Notes under the pieces: model-generated | The model's input: only the letters and a program-made list of their open reading frames with translations | Databases searched by the model: none | Told to the model about the DNA's origin: nothing | Assembly: GCF_933775445.1 (NCBI RefSeq) | Contig: NC_065873.1 | Location: forward strand, 29,388,001-29,452,000 | Direction: 5' to 3' | DNA: 64,000 nucleotides | Origin: Argentina anserina | Taxonomy: Eukaryota > Streptophyta > Magnoliopsida > Rosales > Rosaceae | Position numbers and translations under genes: made by a program | In this document: positions 12,985 through 24,305 of the stretch, in pieces | How positions within the stretch are numbered: the stretch's first letter is position 1 | Layout: each line of letters starts with the position of its first letter

Positions 12985-13180
12985 TTCCGGTTACTGTTCC
13001 GGAGTTTCCGGAACGTTTTCCGGCGTTTTACCGGCGTATTTGCCGCCTTCCGGCAATTTTCCGGCGTTTCCGGCACCGCCATCCGGTTCCGGACGGCGTT
13101 CCATGTCGGACCTGAAGTTACGGCCTCCATAACGGCCAGGTCCGGCCACCGCCGGCCGGATTTCCAGCAATCGGTGCCGC
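12985..13180. repeat. TTCCGG-rich low-complexity patch inside the copia element
   Basis: Dense, irregularly spaced TTCCGG/CCGGCG words in DNA that is otherwise AT-rich. It lies in the decayed gag-side region of the element. Open frames here on both strands are composition artefacts. Confidence 0.7.
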
Positions 13181-16100
13181 CGGCTTCCGACGTTTTTTTT
13201 CCGTCGTTTCTCGTCATGTTTTCCGCATATTTCAGCAGTTCTTGCTGTCACGTATTCCCAGTCCAAATTTCACCCGGTTTTGAGTTAATTTGACATGGTT
13301 TTCCGGTTAATTTTCCGGTTTTCTCCAAGTCGTTTCATAGCTCAAATGATTTTATTATTATTGGTGACCACCCGCACCAAATGGAAGGTTTTCCACCGTA
13401 ATTGTTTGGTATTCAACTGCTCTAATACCATGTTTTTCCAACTCTTGAGTTGAAGAATGTAGTTCTATTGCCATGTGATACATTCGATGGGATTGCCATT
13501 TGTTTCAATCCCCTCTCTTACAATATCCTACGGCGTATTGTGTAGAGAAGTTCACCGCGTTGTTGACTCTCTTAATCTTCATTTTGGGAATGTCCCGCCG
13601 TGAAATCGAGTGTCTTGCTAATTGCGTAACCACCCACACTGTCCTACGGCGCAGGTAGTTGTTTTACGGATCTCGTGCGGAGATTGTGTTGTATATCTTC
13701 GTGCCTTGCTAAGTTTTAAAGGCCATACATGCCAATGATGGATTTTCATCTTGATATTTGTGTTAAGAATGGAGAGGAATAAATCTGTCAGATTTCATTG
13801 ACAGTATCTTTTTCAAGCTTCGACAGTAGCTTTGTTAGCCTGTAGACATCGTTTTGCTTGCCTGCAGCAGTAGCTTTATGTAACTCAAGATTCTTTGAAT
13901 CATGGGTTCGGTTTTACTGTCTTCTCGGTTTTGACATGATCGTTTTTTGGTCATTTTGAACAAGATATGATGATTCGAGTTCTTTGAAATTCACATTATC
14001 ATCTATTTTTCATGTTCACGAAGCGATTGGAGGACCACCTCACCCATGCTCCACACGGTGAGGCCGAGCCTATCCGTGCCATGCACGGTGAGGCCGAGCC
14101 TGCCTATTTCGGCGGCTCCATGGCATTAAGGCCGTCGGTGGCGGCATCCCATCCTTCACAGGAGCTTGTGATGCCTCCCGTGTCTTCTAATGCCTCCATG
14201 ACAATCTCTGATGCCAATCGCTCATTTTGCAAAGCTTGTTCTTTTGCTAGATTTCAAGGAAGTCCTTATTTGCTAAGGCTCCAACCGAGAACATTCCATT
14301 CTTACAAAGTATTTAAGGTGACATTAGTGGACCCTATCCAACCGAATACGGACATTTTTCGGTATTTTTATGGCATAGGTTAAGAGCATCGACGCGTTGG
14401 TCACACGTCGCTTTGCTTTCCACAAGAAACGCTGCATTCGCTAAAGTTTTTAGCTATGATCATCATACTAAGGGCTCACCACCCTTCCTATCCTCTCAAA
14501 TCTATTTGAATGGATACCATTGGAGAGTTCACCTCCACGACTTTGATGATTTCGTTTTGCATATCTACTAGGATCGTCGTTGAACATATTATTCCTCATG
14601 TTCATTCACCGCACGATCTAGCAGAGCTCGGACTTGGTTATGGGTACTAACCTACCGATTTTTGCATGGGGATATGTAATGATGTTGCATGCAGCGACAC
14701 TTATTCGTTTCAGACCCACAACTTGCCAAGTGTTTAGTGCGTACCAGATGGTCACTGGATACGATCCCAACGTTCTTGTCACTAACGCCTATTTGGTTAA
14801 AGTTATTTATGTGCCTCTATTGTAGTTATCTCAATGGGTCTACTTGAAACGATTAAGTATTCGGGTTGGTTATGATTTATGAATCACCAACACTTGTCCG
14901 CTATTTCCAATCTACAACTGTTGATCTCTATCCTGCGATATTAGCAGACGGTCACTTTGATGAGACATATTTCCCGTCGTTAGGGGGAGATATGGAATGC
15001 TCCCATTCTGGTTTTAACGCCAGGAATTGACGTGGTGTGGCACTATGTCTCATTAAGATCCCGCACTACTCAAAGTGAGGAAATGTGCAACGCATTATCG
15101 ACCTCCAGAAAGTCAAAGATTCGATGCTTAATGACTTTACCGATATTGCGAAAGTGACGAGATCGCACATAAATGTTGTGATGTGCCGGTAAGGTTGGAA
15201 CTCTCAGAATATGAGAGAATTTCATATGACCTGGTCCTAGCACCGTTGGCACCATCCCTGACAGTGGGAAGGAAGCCGGCGATGGCACCATCGTACGCTG
15301 TGGTGTTGTCGGCGCCCGTGGCATTGCACCACAAAACAAGGGCGGCAAACACAAAGATGGACTAGTAAGGGTCATAGCTTCGGTCTTGGCTCCTGCCTAG
15401 ATGAGGGGGAGACCATTATTCTCTAGAATCAAAACTAGAAAGAAGCGAAGTGCGTAGGCACAAGTATTTCGCCCATCATCAAGAGATATTCTCTAAACAT
15501 GTGTATCAACTAAGTTTCTGTGGGACGCTACAGACTCCTTTTGTTGATGTTAGAGAAGAATAGAAATCTCACGAATTGATCGTATACAGCGCGCACGTGT
15601 GTTTAATGTATTGATCTCCCATGATTGATGATGTATTCGCTTATGCTCTTATTCCGTTGTAAAGCATCAACGATGAGCAACTTGACCGTAGTGGAAAGAA
15701 TCAATACAGACTGAACTAGACTTGTTATGTTGGTCGTTGTTCGTAAGTGTAATGAGAAAGATGAAGTCATGCGATATATGCAGGACTTATGGCGCAAAGA
15801 TTGTCTCATTATCCTAGTATTGACTACGATGAGTTATATTCTCTCGTTATGGACATAATTGCTTTCCGCTACTTGATCAGTAGTAGTGTCCATGAAAACT
15901 GATTTGCAGCATATGATAGTGGTCATAGAATATCTGTAAAGGGATCTTGACGCAGATATGAGAGTGCCCGAGGGACTTTAAATGCCTCCAGACCACGGAG
16001 AGCTTATGTAATCAGATTGCGACGTTCGAGAGAACGTAGTACAATCGGTTGCAAGAACTCATACCCATATGTGTTCATATGAAGCTAATTCTTGATTCTC

Positions 16101-17226
16101 TATTCCGTCTAAGTATAGATGATGAAGAGATTCAATGAGCTATACATTCATACATGTTAGTGTTGTTGGGACACTATTGCTTTCATTATGACGTGATTAG
16201 CTATGCGCCTATGCATTGTCATTGGACTTGCATTGCTTCTTTGACATGGGTTTAGTTCTACACTCAGTGAACCAACACAAATCCTATCCACACCAACGCC
16301 GCCAGCAGCTCCAGCAACATCAACGTACGCCTTGGTGTAGCAGTCGACACTGGTAGCGTATAGGATGCGTACGGTTCCGTCTTGGACCAAAATCAGTCCT
16401 TCATTGGTCCATTCCCCCATTCTTTTCGCGAAAGACACATTAAATGTGACAAATCAGAATCTGTCCAGTTTCGTAGGTCAACTTCAACGAGACCTACAAG
16501 ACAGCTCGCTCGATGAAATATGGTGAAATTGGTACCGTTGGAAAGGCATATGTGTATACTTTCCATGGACATCAACCATTCATTCATAGCTATCATATTG
16601 AGTGAGTTATGGCCGTTTTAGCAAAGTAGGACAGTCATGTCCGGAAATTTGCAAGTCAGTCAACTTCGACAGAGCATTGTGAACTGCTCCGATTGGATGA
16701 GGTTGTGAACCTTATGTCACTGGAAAGACACGGGTGTCTACTTTTCAGAACATTTTACGGTTCGCTGATACCTATTTTGACGAAGAAGTTATGGCCATTT
16801 AAGTGAGTAAAGGTCATTCTACCCGAGAATCTGATTTTCTTTGCAAACTCTTGTTTTGAGTTGTTATGCAATCTTGTTTCCTAAGATCTAAATTTGGCCA
16901 AGTATAGCATGGATGATCTAAGGATGTGTGGCTAGATTAATGATTAATCATTAGCCCAAGACTACGTTTGAGAAGCATGTAATGAACGTTGTATACGTTG
17001 TTCTTTGTACTCCATGATTATGGCACTAATCAGGGGGAGTTGTTTCGTAGACTTCAGGGGGAGTCTAGCTCACATGATGCTATCAAATGTAGACGGTGCG
17101 TTGTGCTCTTTTTCCCTTCGATCAAGCTTTTGTTTTACCCAAGAGGTTTTTGTTTTGCTTGACAAAGTTTTTACCGAGGCAACGATGTGTGCACCATGCA
17201 ACCTAGGCATGCGACACAAGGGGGAG

Positions 17227-17410
17227 TGTTCCGGGAGAATTACTATTCTACCCTTATGTGTGTCTTAGCCTAATAGGTTTCATGTTAGGAGATAGATTAG
17301 CATCTCCATAATAGATTAGGACTCCGAATCCTACGGGATTGTGGTTTTGTAATGCCTATATATAGGCCCCCATATCATTCAATAATACACAATTATTTCA
17401 TCCTGAAACA
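17227..17410 (+). repeat. 3' LTR of the copia element
   Basis: 184 bp, preceded by the purine tract CAAGGGGGAG and followed by the target duplication ATAAG at 17411-17415. It has two substitutions relative to the left LTR. Confidence 0.95.
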
Positions 17411-17432
17411 ATAAGATTATTATATTTACTAA

Positions 17433-17917
17433 TACAGTTGAACCTCGTTAAATTAATACTTGATTAATTAATAATCTCGTTAAAATAATATTTTTTGCCG
17501 GTTCTGACTCGGGATTAACGTACTAAATTAATATTTCATTAAATTTATAAAATAATAAAAATTAAAAAATTCATATAGACCACATCAAATATATAAATTA
17601 ATAATGACATAATTTATATACATTTATGAAGATGTCATTGAAGAATTTTGTTAATTCAATTATCATCAAATAAAATAATATAATAAGTCGAACAACATAA
17701 TATTTTAAACAACTGTATCTGTGATAAATCCAACAATTTGATGCATGAACAAAAAAATAAAACTATTTTTTTAAGTAAAAGAAAATATTTATTATAAATT
17801 AATAATTTATTAATTAATTGATAAATTAAGATATTATTAATTTATCGATATATTAATATTTCATTAAAATAATAATTTTTTAATTTTGAGTTTATTAATT
17901 TATAAAAAATTACTGTA
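17433..17917. mobile_element. Emigrant/Lemi1-like (pogo) MITE
   Basis: A very AT-rich 481-bp block (17435-17915) bounded by TA on each side. It starts CAGTTGAACCTCGTTAAATT and ends with the inverted partner ...AATTTATAAAAAATTACTG. These termini resemble the CAGTAxAACCTCTATAAATTAATA ends of Emigrant/Lemi1 pogo-type MITEs, and TA is their target duplication. The two ends have diverged from one another, so this copy is old. It begins only 18 bp beyond the copia insertion. Confidence 0.7.
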
Positions 17918-18020
17918 TTTTTCGCCAATAGTATATATAATAATTTTTCAATGACAGGACAATTAACATAAGATTAGCATTCATCAACATAAAAAATCGT
18001 ATAGTCACAACTCAGAAGGC

Positions 18021-18178
18021 TATAAATGGAGGCTCTCACTGACGGAACGGGGACGCAAATTAGGAAAGTGGAAGCGCAATCACGGAACCGGTGCCTCGAA
18101 ATTTAACCGGCGAAAATAGAGGTCGTTAATAGAAACCCGAAACTCGGGGATCGGGGATCTTCTTCCTCCTTGGGAAAT

Positions 18179-18202
<24 letters not shown>
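18021..18202 (+). promoter_or_regulatory. Likely core promoter and GA-rich leader of the Tubby-like gene
   Basis: CTATAAATGG at 18020-18029 is a reasonable TATA box. A (GA)n tract at 18180-18202 follows in what would be the 5' leader. GA/CT tracts in plant leaders are known BPC/GAGA-factor targets. The transcription start is not shown by the sequence alone. Confidence 0.45.
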
Positions 18203-18209
<7 letters not shown>

Positions 18210-18483
18210 AAAAAGGCTTTCGCTTTTTGCAGTGGTGAGGGACGACACAGCGGGCGGTGGTGGCTCAGGTGGTGCTGCGGGGGCATTGCCTTTTGCCTGA
18301 CCGCCGATGCGGCCCAACTGTTTCGTACCATAACACCATTACCAAAACGAGCGAAAAAGGAGTGGTGATCCCATTGCCCATTTCATACATTTCCGGCAAT
18401 TAAACCTACAATCTTGTACTCCCTCCTCCTCTCCGTGTCCGACATTCACTTGCATTTGACGTGGAAGTGTTAACTGGTCATTA

Positions 18484-20085
18484 ATGCAATTGAAAACCAT
18501 TCTCCGTGATCTCTGGATCATGAGAGATGAGATGAGGAAGAAGCCGACCACGGCTGGAGGGCCGGAGAGGAAGAAGCTGCGCCGTCGCCAGACGAAGTCA
18601 TACATTGCACCTGAACAGCCGTATTCACCCCCGGAGCAGCAGCAGAGCCAGTGGGCCAACATGCCTCCTGAGTTGCTTTATGACGTTATCCAACGCGTGG
18701 AAGAAGCCGAGACTTCCTGGCCTGCTCGGAGGGACGTCGTTGCGTGTGCTTCGGTTTGCAGATCGTGGAGGGAGATCACCAAGGAGATTGTTAAGACTCC
18801 GGAGCAATGTGGCTTGCTTACCTTCCCTATCTCACTGAAACAGGTATATTTCCTATGATTTTAGTTTCCTGTTTTAAATTTCCTAGTGGAGATTGATTAC
18901 TTCCCTCATTACTTGCATTGCATATGGTTTTTTGTAGCCGGGGCCAAGAGATTCTCTGATCCAGTGTTTTATTCAGAGGGAAAGAGAAACTTCGACATAT
19001 CGCCTGTTTCTTGGTTTAAGCCCTGGTAATTGCTTAAATGATTCTTTTTTATGAATTGTGATAATTTAGTATCATTGACAATATGCAGAAGGTTATCGAG
19101 GCTCTAGCAGTTAAATCTATGTGGACTAATTCTCTGTATGAACCTACAGCTCTCTCCGGGGACATGAGTAAGCTATTGTTGACAGCAAGGAAACTCAGAC
19201 GGGCAACAAGTACAGAATTTGTGATATCCTTGGCTGCAGATGAGTTCTCTCGAGCAAGCAATACTTATGTCGGAAAACTAAGGCAAGCTCAATGGATCTC
19301 TTTCATATTGCCATGATCGATTTTTTTTTTTTCATTGCAAGGACTTGTGTTTTTGTTTTTTCAATGTGATTGATTGGGAAATGATGAACAGGTCCAATTT
19401 TTTGGGATCCAAGTTTACCATCTATGATAGTCAGCATCCACATGGTTCTGCAATTCAAACAAGTCAGAGGTCGCATAAAAAAATGAATTCAAAGCATGTT
19501 CCAAAGGTATCTGCCGGTAGTTATAATGTTGGGACAGTATCTTATGAGCTCAACATCCTCCGAACAAGGGGACCAAGAAGAATGCAGTGCATGATGCAGT
19601 CTATTCCCATCTCAGCAGTTCAGGAAGGGGGTGTTGCGCCTACTCCAACCGAAGGGAGCGTTGCACCTACCCCCACTGATTTCGAAGACTGTCGAAATCG
19701 GCAAACCTCCCCATCGCCAGTTTCACAGGGAAAAAAGCTGTTTGACAACTTGAGCTGTGGTAGTCCCAGACTAGATTTGGAGCATGATGACATGGGTGAC
19801 CCGCTCATTTTGAAAAATAAAGCTCCTAGATGGCATGAGCAGCTGCAGTGTTGGTGTCTAAATTTTAGGGGCCGTGTTACAGTGGCCTCAGTAAAGAATT
19901 TCCAGCTGGTGGCTGCTGCTGAGCCTTCCCAAAATGTCTCAGCGGCTGAACAAGAGAAAGCAATACTGCAATTCGGGAAAATTGGTAAAGACATTTTCAC
20001 AATGGATTATCGATACCCTCTCTCCGCTTTCCAAGCCTTTGGAATCTGCTTGAGCAGCTTTGACACAAAACCAGCCTGTGAATGA
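18484..20085 (+). CDS. TLP: Tubby-like F-box protein (TLP)
   Basis: Four exons: 18484-18843, 18938-19025, 19150-19282 and 19392-20085; 424 aa. The joins restore an unbroken family alignment, and phases close exactly. An F-box lies at roughly residues 57-105 ([17 protein letters not shown]...VCRSWREI). The Tubby domain fills the rest ([61 protein letters not shown]) and ends in the near-universal ACE C-terminus. Plant TLPs bind phosphoinositides at the plasma membrane through the Tubby domain, join SCF E3 complexes through the F-box, and act in stress/ABA responses. The [11 protein letters not shown] and PISAVQEGG segments place it with the AtTLP1/5 type. Intron 3 has a GC donor (AG|GCAAGC) rather than GT. 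Start chosen at the first in-frame ATG giving the family-like N-terminus. Confidence 0.93.
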
Positions 20086-20592
20086 TTACTGTCTGTTCTC
20101 ATCGTGTGACTATCATGTTCATCTTCCCTTAACGTTAAATGTAAATACTCTTTTGGAGTGAAGCGCTGTAGGCTATGCCTTTTTGGTGATTAGCTAGTGC
20201 ATTACCTGAAGTCGCACGAGGTTGTGTAATGGCAGTAAAGCATAATAATGTAAGTTTGCAATTTCTTTATTAAATGAAAGCAGTTAGTTGTTCGATCACT
20301 TCCAGTGTTTCACTTTCCAGAGCCTATATATCATAACCCTGTTTGCTTAAAGATTGTCTTTTAAGCTTTATATTTGAAACATCGTTTGATTGAATCTTTT
20401 ATATTGAAATGCATGTTCTTTTTTATAAGCGGTAGCATGGATTCATTATAGTATGCCTAAATGGATAGAAATAGAATAAACTTAGGCATCATAAAATTAT
20501 TATTTTCAATTTTGTACAGACATGGTTGCTATTATGTATGCCATTTCTTTCCACAGCTCTCTGGTAGATCTTATAGTTCAGATGGCACATTG
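20086..20592. other. Convergent intergenic / 3' UTR stretch
   Basis: 507 bp between the stops of two convergent genes. It is AT-rich and likely to hold both 3' UTRs and poly(A) sites. No other feature seen. Confidence 0.6.
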
Positions 20593-22380
20593 TTAGACAA
20601 TTCCTACATCTGTCTCTTTGCTTTCCTTCCCACAAACATAGCGGCAGCCATGACGTCGAGGCTTGGCTGGATTTTCTGGTTCTGAGTCACTTGATTCCAG
20701 TAACAGCCCTCTGAGACATCGCCGTCTTACAGTGGATTCATGAGCGAGCCTATTAGCGGGAGTTTGGATGACTTGAGACTTGTGCGTTTGGGGTAAGTCA
20801 GATTTGTCTTTATGTGAAATGATGGATTCTGGTAGGTTTGAAGGAAAAATAGCAACACCTGGATTCCTTCCCGTGACAGAACTATTGAACACAATAGAGT
20901 TATTGACACTCTGGACATTGCTGTTGATGTATGTTCCCCTTTGTTGATCTCCCTCATTCATCTGATCTTCAAACATTTCTTCTGTGGTGCTTACCTCTCC
21001 ATCAGTAGTAGTAGCTTCATTATCATCTGGATTGAGCTTGTAACTGCGGTGTATGTGGACTGGTTCTTCTCGTTTTTCTGGTTCTGAGCTTAAGAGCATT
21101 TCTGCTCCTCTGTTTTCACCCGTTAAGGTCACCACACCAACTGGCTTATCAAGCATTTGGTGCGGGATTGCCAGCTTATCAACCTTGGAGACATCTTCCT
21201 TAATTTCTTTCTTTGGGGGAGCTCGTTCCCCACTTGATGCGACCATCTTTTGAATAGACACCCTTGAGGAGCTCTTCTCGGTCTTCATAGATTTCTCACC
21301 AGAGCTGGTGGTGGATTGTATCACCTTTCTGTCAAAACTTTCGTTCTTCTCCTGTCGCTGATCTGCTTGCAGTGCAACTCCAAGTGAGTCTTTGGTGTGA
21401 TTTCCCAAGTCTATTGATGCTTGCTTCTCGTGTTGCTGTTCTGCTTGCAATGCAACTCCGTGTGGTTCTTTGGGGTGATTTCCTGATTCTCTTGGTACAG
21501 CATGAAGTGCTGTGACAAAAACTTGCTTCTCAGGTTGTTGATTTGCTTGCAATGCAACTCCAAGTGGGTCATTGGTGTGATTTTCCGATTCTGTGGGTGT
21601 AGCATGAAGTTCAGTGGCCTTTTCTTGCTTCTCATGTTGCTGATCTGCATGCAATGCAACAGTAAGTGGGTCTTTGGCTTGATTTCCCGAGTCCTTTGCT
21701 GCAGCATGAAGTTGAGTGATCCTTTCTTGCAATGGTTCTGTGTAACCATTGGTCTTTTCTTCTACAGCTGGTATATGCACTACTCTTTCGGCTTTTTCGT
21801 GCCTTTTCGACTCTGTCTCTGATTCCGAAAGCTGCTTGTGATCTCCATTGAGGGTGTCAGAGTCTGATTTATCAGATGAAGCAAATATTTTGATACTCCT
21901 AGGAGAAGTTTCACGAGTTTGAGAGGTGGTTGCTCTAGGAGTACTGTCCTTGGAACTGGAATCAGTTTCATAAATGATATCTATTTTTCGTCGATGGTTC
22001 TGTGGCTGAGATATTGCTTCCTCCTGTACTGGTTGAGATTGAAAGGTGGCAGGTGATGGGGGAGAGCTTTGTTGAGTGGAGGGATGTGATTTCTTTGATG
22101 GAGATAAACGAGACGGGGATTCAGTACTCTTTGGGGACTCACTGGCTGCAGGAGAGGGTGGATGACCGGTCTTCTGTTGCCCTTGAGCTTGCGAAGGAGA
22201 GTCCTTCACCGGAGCTTTTCCTGCTGGCCGAAATGGGGGCCGCTCACCAGGGCCTAATGTGGTGGAGGATTGGGCAGGGCTTTGGGTTTTAGGTGTTGGA
22301 CTTGGTTCTGATTCTTTCTTAGAACGAGTACTATTACTCCAGGGGAACCGGAAGCGAAATGATTGCCTTTTGTCTGCCAT
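20593..22380 (-). CDS. Hypothetical 595-aa disordered protein with 34-aa repeats
   Basis: A single uninterrupted exon from ATG (22380) to TAA (20593). I do not recognise the family. The first 130 residues are Ser/Pro/Gln-rich and basic (MADKRQSFRFRFPW at the start), and the middle is charged and probably disordered. Residues 219-346 (DNA 21343-21726) hold three complete 34-aa repeats of the form xxxTxLHAxxxxSxNxxxDP followed by LxVALxAxQQxEKQ, plus a fourth that lacks eight residues. The C-terminus carries a basic, cysteine-containing block (VRRRCLRGLLLESSDSEPEN, then a KPRRHGCRYVCG stretch, about 551-584), the part most likely to be conserved. Codon use and the long frame support a real gene. 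It diverges from the CBSX3-like gene across about 0.9 kb. A nuclear or cytoskeletal role would be a guess. Confidence 0.75.
   Translation of the reverse strand: MADKRQSFRFRFPWSNSTRSKKESEPSPTPKTQSPAQSSTTLGPGERPPFRPAGKAPVKDSPSQAQGQQKTGHPPSPAASESPKSTESPSRLSPSKKSHPSTQQSSPPSPATFQSQPVQEEAISQPQNHRRKIDIIYETDSSSKDSTPRATTSQTRETSPRSIKIFASSDKSDSDTLNGDHKQLSESETESKRHEKAERVVHIPAVEEKTNGYTEPLQERITQLHAAAKDSGNQAKDPLTVALHADQQHEKQEKATELHATPTESENHTNDPLGVALQANQQPEKQVFVTALHAVPRESGNHPKEPHGVALQAEQQHEKQASIDLGNHTKDSLGVALQADQRQEKNESFDRKVIQSTTSSGEKSMKTEKSSSRVSIQKMVASSGERAPPKKEIKEDVSKVDKLAIPHQMLDKPVGVVTLTGENRGAEMLLSSEPEKREEPVHIHRSYKLNPDDNEATTTDGEVSTTEEMFEDQMNEGDQQRGTYINSNVQSVNNSIVFNSSVTGRNPGVAIFPSNLPESIISHKDKSDLPQTHKSQVIQTPANRLAHESTVRRRCLRGLLLESSDSEPENPAKPRRHGCRYVCGKESKETDVGIV
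21343..21726 (-). repeat. 102-bp coding tandem repeat
   Basis: Three full units of 102 bp and one shortened by 24 bp, in frame within the 595-aa gene. All indels are multiples of three, as expected of a translated repeat. Confidence 0.85.
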
Positions 22381-23275
22381 GAATGGTTTGGAATCAGAGG
22401 TGAAAAGGTTGGCTTTGTTTAAGAAGTTGATGGATGCTTACCATGGAATGAAAAGCCTTGTGCCCTGGTATATATTAAAGTTGAATCTGATACCTTACCT
22501 TCTCCATGGCCTTTCCGTTTCATTACCCTATAACAACAATTAAGTATTTCCCAAGGCATCGTTTATGATATTAATGGAAGATTAAGCAATTGTTAAAGGC
22601 AGAGTATCCTTATCTTATAGGTCTAGCATCTCTTAGCTTCTACTATGTTTCGATTTTATTCTCCACCTTGATTTGGCAGATTTCCTCAAGGCATGCAAAG
22701 TATATATACTTGCCGGAATGCTGCCACCAAAAGCGTCGGTGTTGTGCACATGAGGAGATAGGCTGCCACTGTTTCAACAAAATATTGTACCTGTTATGAA
22801 ATTGAAATTTGAAGCCAGAAACTCAGAATACTTTCCTTCTTCATCAGGCATGAAGTAAACTTAGGCACATCAAGTCCATGACCACCTCAACAAGTAATCT
22901 GATACAAAGATAGCCTAAGCTTGAAAGAAATGAAATCTCCTTTCTGCAATTAATTAAGAATTGAGTACGATTAAAGTAGATTTTGTCATGTAAGAGAAAA
23001 CCGTATGATTACATGGTTTGCTGCTACATCTTCTGCTTTATAATCTTGCCCCATTATCATTCACCACTCACCAGGGAAGCTTCAACCAGTTTTCAGCAGC
23101 TCTCTTCTATCCAAACAGGTCTATCTTACTAATTGTTTCCAGTAACTTTTTTATTGTTCTCAATATTTTTCTTCGAGTTCAATTCACAAACCTGTACGTT
23201 TGCATACCAGGCATGTCTGCTTATCATAACGAGCACGATATAGTCCGATAATACTTCTCTTATACAGGAATTAAA
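22381..23275. promoter_or_regulatory. Shared divergent promoter region
   Basis: About 0.9 kb separates the start of the minus-strand 595-aa gene from the plus-strand CBSX3-like gene. It must hold both 5' flanks. No distinct element was recognised, and the short frames here show no domain. Confidence 0.4.
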
Positions 23276-24305
23276 ATGCAAGGAATTTCTAGGGCTGTGA
23301 GATCATGCCAGGAAATCCTCAAAGCTGCAGCTCTGGACCATCCGCACGGGAGAGGAATTGCTAGGATAGAAAAGTTAGGTTCAACTTGTAAATGGGTTAG
23401 CTCTCCAGCTCTCAAAGGATTGGAGAATGTAACTGTGGAAGATGTACTAACGAACAAGAACGACGGAACTGGACCTTGGCTCTGGTGCCACACAGATGAC
23501 ACTGTAATTGATGCAGTAAAAAATGTATGTTGTGAGTCTCCAGTCCATGTATGTATTCTGTAGTAGGAAAATCTGAACCAGCTGTTTCTAATCTATATAT
23601 CGACGAGAATGAAATTGCAGATGGCTAAGAACAATATTGGATCATTAGTAGTACTTGAGCCTGGAGAGCAACAATATATTGCAGGAATCATCACAGAAAG
23701 AGGTAAAGTAATTAGTTACAGACTTACAGTCACTTACAGAACTAACTTCATAAAATTTTACCAATTTTTCGAATCCAACCTGATATTGAGTTCTTTTACT
23801 GATGTTGGCATAAACTGAGTAGATTATCTGAGGAAAATAGTTGCACAGGATAGATCTCCCATCTATACTAGGGTTGGAGAGATTATGACTAATGAGGTAA
23901 AGTTGAAGATTATCTTCTATACAATATTCTATTATGAATTTGTTCTTGACCGATTATTTGCATTCTAACTGCAACAAAGCCTCTTACCTATGCCAGAACA
24001 AATTAATAACAGTGACATCTGACACAAACATTCTTCAGGCAATGCAACTTATGACAGGTAGTTATATTCTAAAATTAACACATAAATTAAAGTGACCAAG
24101 CAGTTGGTTGAATATTAGCACATTTTGAAGCAAATTTAGTGATAGTCTGTTATCTCTAACAGAGAATCAAATACGGCATGTACCGGTCGTAGATGGCAAG
24201 CTAGTTGGTATGATTTCGATCAAAGATGTTGTTCGAGCAGTGGTTGAGCAGCAAAGCGGGGAACTGAAGCAACTAAATCAGTACATTAGAGGAGAATACT
24301 ATTAA
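23276..24305 (+). CDS. CBSX3: CBS-domain protein, CBSX3-like (mitochondrial)
   Basis: Five exons: 23276-23524, 23621-23702, 23823-23896, 23997-24057 and 24163-24305; 202 aa, with every junction in phase. The N-terminus (MQGISRAVRSCQEILKAA) is basic and amphipathic, like the mitochondrial presequence of Arabidopsis CBSX3, which starts MQG. Two CBS motifs follow. CBS1 covers roughly residues 50-120 (GPWLWCHTDDTVIDAVKNM; AGIITERDYLRKIV). CBS2 covers roughly 125-190 (VGEIMTNENKLITVTSDTNI; IRHVPVVDGKLVGMISIKDV). CBS pairs bind adenosine ligands. CBSX3 is known to regulate the mitochondrial thioredoxin Trx-o and hence ROS. The length is typical of the family. The presequence is the least conserved part, and the ATG choice rests on the MQG match. 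Confidence 0.9.

Larger units (their letters stand above)
10744..17415 (+). mobile_element. Complete Ty1/copia LTR retrotransposon, coding region decayed
   Basis: The element runs 10749-17410 between 5-bp target duplications ATAAG (10744-10748 and 17411-17415). LTRs are 10749-10932 and 17227-17410, 184 bp each, start TG, end CA and differ at only two positions. A primer-binding-like GTTATCAGCACG follows the left LTR, and a GGGGGAG polypurine tract precedes the right one. Recognisable but broken copia pol pieces lie on the plus strand in order. The GAG-pre-integrase region reads CKACSFARF (14230-14260). Integrase remnants run about 14330-14990, ending ADGHFDETYFPSLGGD with a frameshift near 14875. 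RT-like remnants containing VPEGL lie near 15970. Stops and frameshifts are frequent, so the copy cannot encode its own enzymes. The near-identical LTRs show recent movement, presumably by enzymes supplied in trans. Confidence 0.93.

Noticed and set aside
12864..13293. Overlapping frames of about 69-117 aa on both strands
   Set aside because: Composition artefact of the TTCCGG-rich patch; no domain and mutually overlapping.
19083..19149. Earlier acceptor for Tubby exon 3 (after AATATGCAG)
   Set aside because: It leads to a stop within nine codons. The acceptor at 19149 restores LSPALSGDM.
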